A DNA stretch of 64,000 nt from Clostridium merdae. GTDB lineage: Bacteria; Bacillota; Clostridia; Oscillospirales; Acutalibacteraceae. Position numbers and translations under genes: made by a program. Positions within the stretch are counted from its first letter, which is position 1; each line of letters begins with the position of its first letter. The notes beneath the pieces were generated by a model. It searched no databases and had not been told where the DNA came from. It was given only the letters and a program-made list of their open reading frames with translations. The stretch spans positions 372,001 through 436,000 of the forward strand of contig NZ_FXLN01000004.1 in the NCBI RefSeq assembly GCF_900176635.1, read 5' to 3'. Positions 63,159 through 64,000 of this stretch are shown here, in pieces.

Positions 63159-63476
63159 ATAAAGTATCAATAAATAGGATGTTTTGCTAGCTAGTTCTTT
63201 CATTTTTAGTTTAAATTATGAAAAGAAAGTTTAATTTCAATTGCACAAACTGTCCTCCATGTGAATACATATGTATTCCATTAATCAGTTCATTAAAAAT
63301 AATATTTATTCATTTGTTACAAATTTTGCAAGATGAAAAGAAAAACAAAATCCTACTTATTGATACAATTTAATTCAAGTATATCACAGAAAAAAACACG
63401 GTTTTTTGTGCACTTTATTAATATGTTCCATTATGGTTTTTTTTCTGTTTTTTTGCATGAAGATTATATTTCTCTC

Positions 63477-63505
63477 TTGTTATTATACATTAGTAATGTT
63501 ATAAT
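63477..63505 (+). promoter_or_regulatory. Sigma-A promoter of the hydrogenase gene
   Basis: TTGTTA (63477-63482) and a perfect TATAAT (63500-63505) are separated by 17 bp, about 120 bp before the start codon. Confidence 0.7.
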
Positions 63506-63523
63506 AATCACAAACAATAACAT

Positions 63524-63565
63524 GAAACAGTCCGCGCTATTTGGCAGAAAAGGGCGGATCGTTTC
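63524..63565 (+). other. Leader hairpin before the hydrogenase gene
   Basis: GAAAC (63524-63528) pairs with GTTTC (63561-63565) and TCCGC (63531-63535) with GCGGA (63554-63558), across a 2x2 internal mismatch (AG opposite TC), around an 18-nt loop. It lies inside the predicted transcript. A regulatory role is possible but unproven. Confidence 0.45.
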
Positions 63566-63623
63566 TTATGATTTTTACTGTACGCCATAAAAATACAATG
63601 ATAAGAGTAGGGTGGATTTTAGC

Positions 63624-64000
63624 ATGAAGTATGACAATGACGCAAAACAGCTTAAGTACCGAGTATTGTCTTCGGTGGCTCGTATGAGTTTTGACAATCA
63701 ACTGTCAGAGCATTTGGGGGATATTCCGTATGAGATTATTCCCGGTCCTCAGCCTGCCTTCCGCTGCTGCATTTACCGTGAGCGCGAAATTATTCGTGAG
63801 CGTGTTAGCGCAGCTTGTGGAGAAGACCTTCCCCGCCAGCAAGAGAATGCAGTAATCGGCGTTGTGCCGGCTGCGTGCGAAGGGTGTCCGATTAACCGTT
63901 TTAATGTTACGGACAACTGTCAGAAGTGTTTGGCAAAAAAATGTGTTGCGGCATGTCCTTTCGGGGCAGTTAGCGTTACCGGCCGCGGTGCGTATATTGA
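63624..64000 (+). CDS. Monomeric [FeFe] hydrogenase, group B-like (3' end cut by the window)
   Basis: The first 125 codons are present and the frame is open at the right edge. AGGGTGG (63608-63614) lies 9 nt before the ATG. After a region of about 85 residues comes a ferredoxin-like segment with CEGCPINRFNVTDNCQKC and CVAACPFGAV, a [4Fe-4S]-binding cysteine pattern seen in group B monomeric iron-only hydrogenases. The H-cluster domain would follow outside the window. It fits an anaerobe that disposes of electrons as H2. Confidence 0.8.
   Translation, partial: MKYDNDAKQLKYRVLSSVARMSFDNQLSEHLGDIPYEIIPGPQPAFRCCIYREREIIRERVSAACGEDLPRQQENAVIGVVPAACEGCPINRFNVTDNCQKCLAKKCVAACPFGAVSVTGRGAYI

Larger units (their letters stand above)
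63159..63623. other. 465-bp AT-rich region before the hydrogenase gene
   Basis: No gene is supported; an 85-codon frame at 63333-63590 lacks a ribosome site and overlaps promoter and hairpin signals. Notable elements are a perfect 16-bp palindrome (GAATACATATGTATTC, 63263-63278), the promoter at 63477-63505 and a leader hairpin at 63524-63565. Confidence 0.6.

Noticed and set aside
63333..63590. 85-codon ORF upstream of the hydrogenase gene
   Set aside because: No ribosome site, low-complexity composition, and it overlaps the promoter and leader hairpin of the next gene.
1..64000. Mobile elements, CRISPR arrays, tRNA or rRNA genes
   Set aside because: No transposase or integrase genes, direct-repeat arrays or tRNA-like cloverleaves were recognised; absence is by inspection only.

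Overview
The window reads as chromosomal DNA of an anaerobic, motile, fermentative low- to mid-GC Firmicute, most likely class Clostridia near the Ruminococcaceae/Oscillospiraceae. This rests on the mraY-ftsW-murG-murA-divIB-ftsZ gene order, AAGGAGG ribosome sites with frequent GTG/TTG starts, sigma-A and sigma-D type promoters, a CIRCE operator, ECF vitamin uptake, and the start of an iron-only hydrogenase at the right edge. No rRNA, tRNA, CRISPR array, prophage or insertion sequence was seen. The genus assignment is inference.

Layout. 1-7060: peptidoglycan and division genes (mraY partial, ftsW/spoVE, murG, murA, divIB/ftsQ, ftsZ), with murD absent from its usual place. 7226-16029: mostly single genes: an acetyltransferase, a CorA-type channel preceded by a 31-codon ORF, a HAD phosphatase, a fumarase beta subunit next to a cation efflux protein, HrcA-controlled htpG, adenine deaminase and a duplicated DUF1540 protein. 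16080-22079: a vitamin uptake protein with type III pantothenate kinase (apparently starting at ATT), a GGDEF cyclase, a DUF554 membrane protein, a secreted transglutaminase-like protein and an acetyltransferase. 22433-28948: a MacB-like ABC system with a large exported CARDB-type protein, an AI-2E family protein and a DedA protein. 29027-31313: a minus-strand operon with an amidohydrolase, galE and an acetyltransferase.

31422-45992: flagellar and chemotaxis block. fliD, fliS and a FlgN/FliT-like gene form one minus-strand operon. An HD-GYP phosphodiesterase stands alone. A second minus-strand group holds a FliK-like protein, an FlhB C-terminal homologue, two cheW genes and a methyl-accepting protein. 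On the plus strand lie cheA, a tartrate/D-malate dehydrogenase-like gene, cheR and cheB. Sigma-D-like promoters precede fliD, the cheW group and cheA. 46117-54440: a LacI-regulated maltodextrin operon (binding lipoprotein, two permeases, repressor, malQ, glgP) with its own promoter, paired operators and terminator.

55457-61830: a compact six-gene polyamine operon on the minus strand (speD, speA, speE, speB, carboxynorspermidine dehydrogenase and decarboxylase), which encodes two separate routes to spermidine. It is preceded by a leader of about 530 nt with a good promoter, several hairpins and an intrinsic terminator located before speD. This is the best candidate here for an undescribed regulatory RNA. 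62505-64000: an unrecognised lipoprotein and the first 125 codons of a monomeric [FeFe] hydrogenase.
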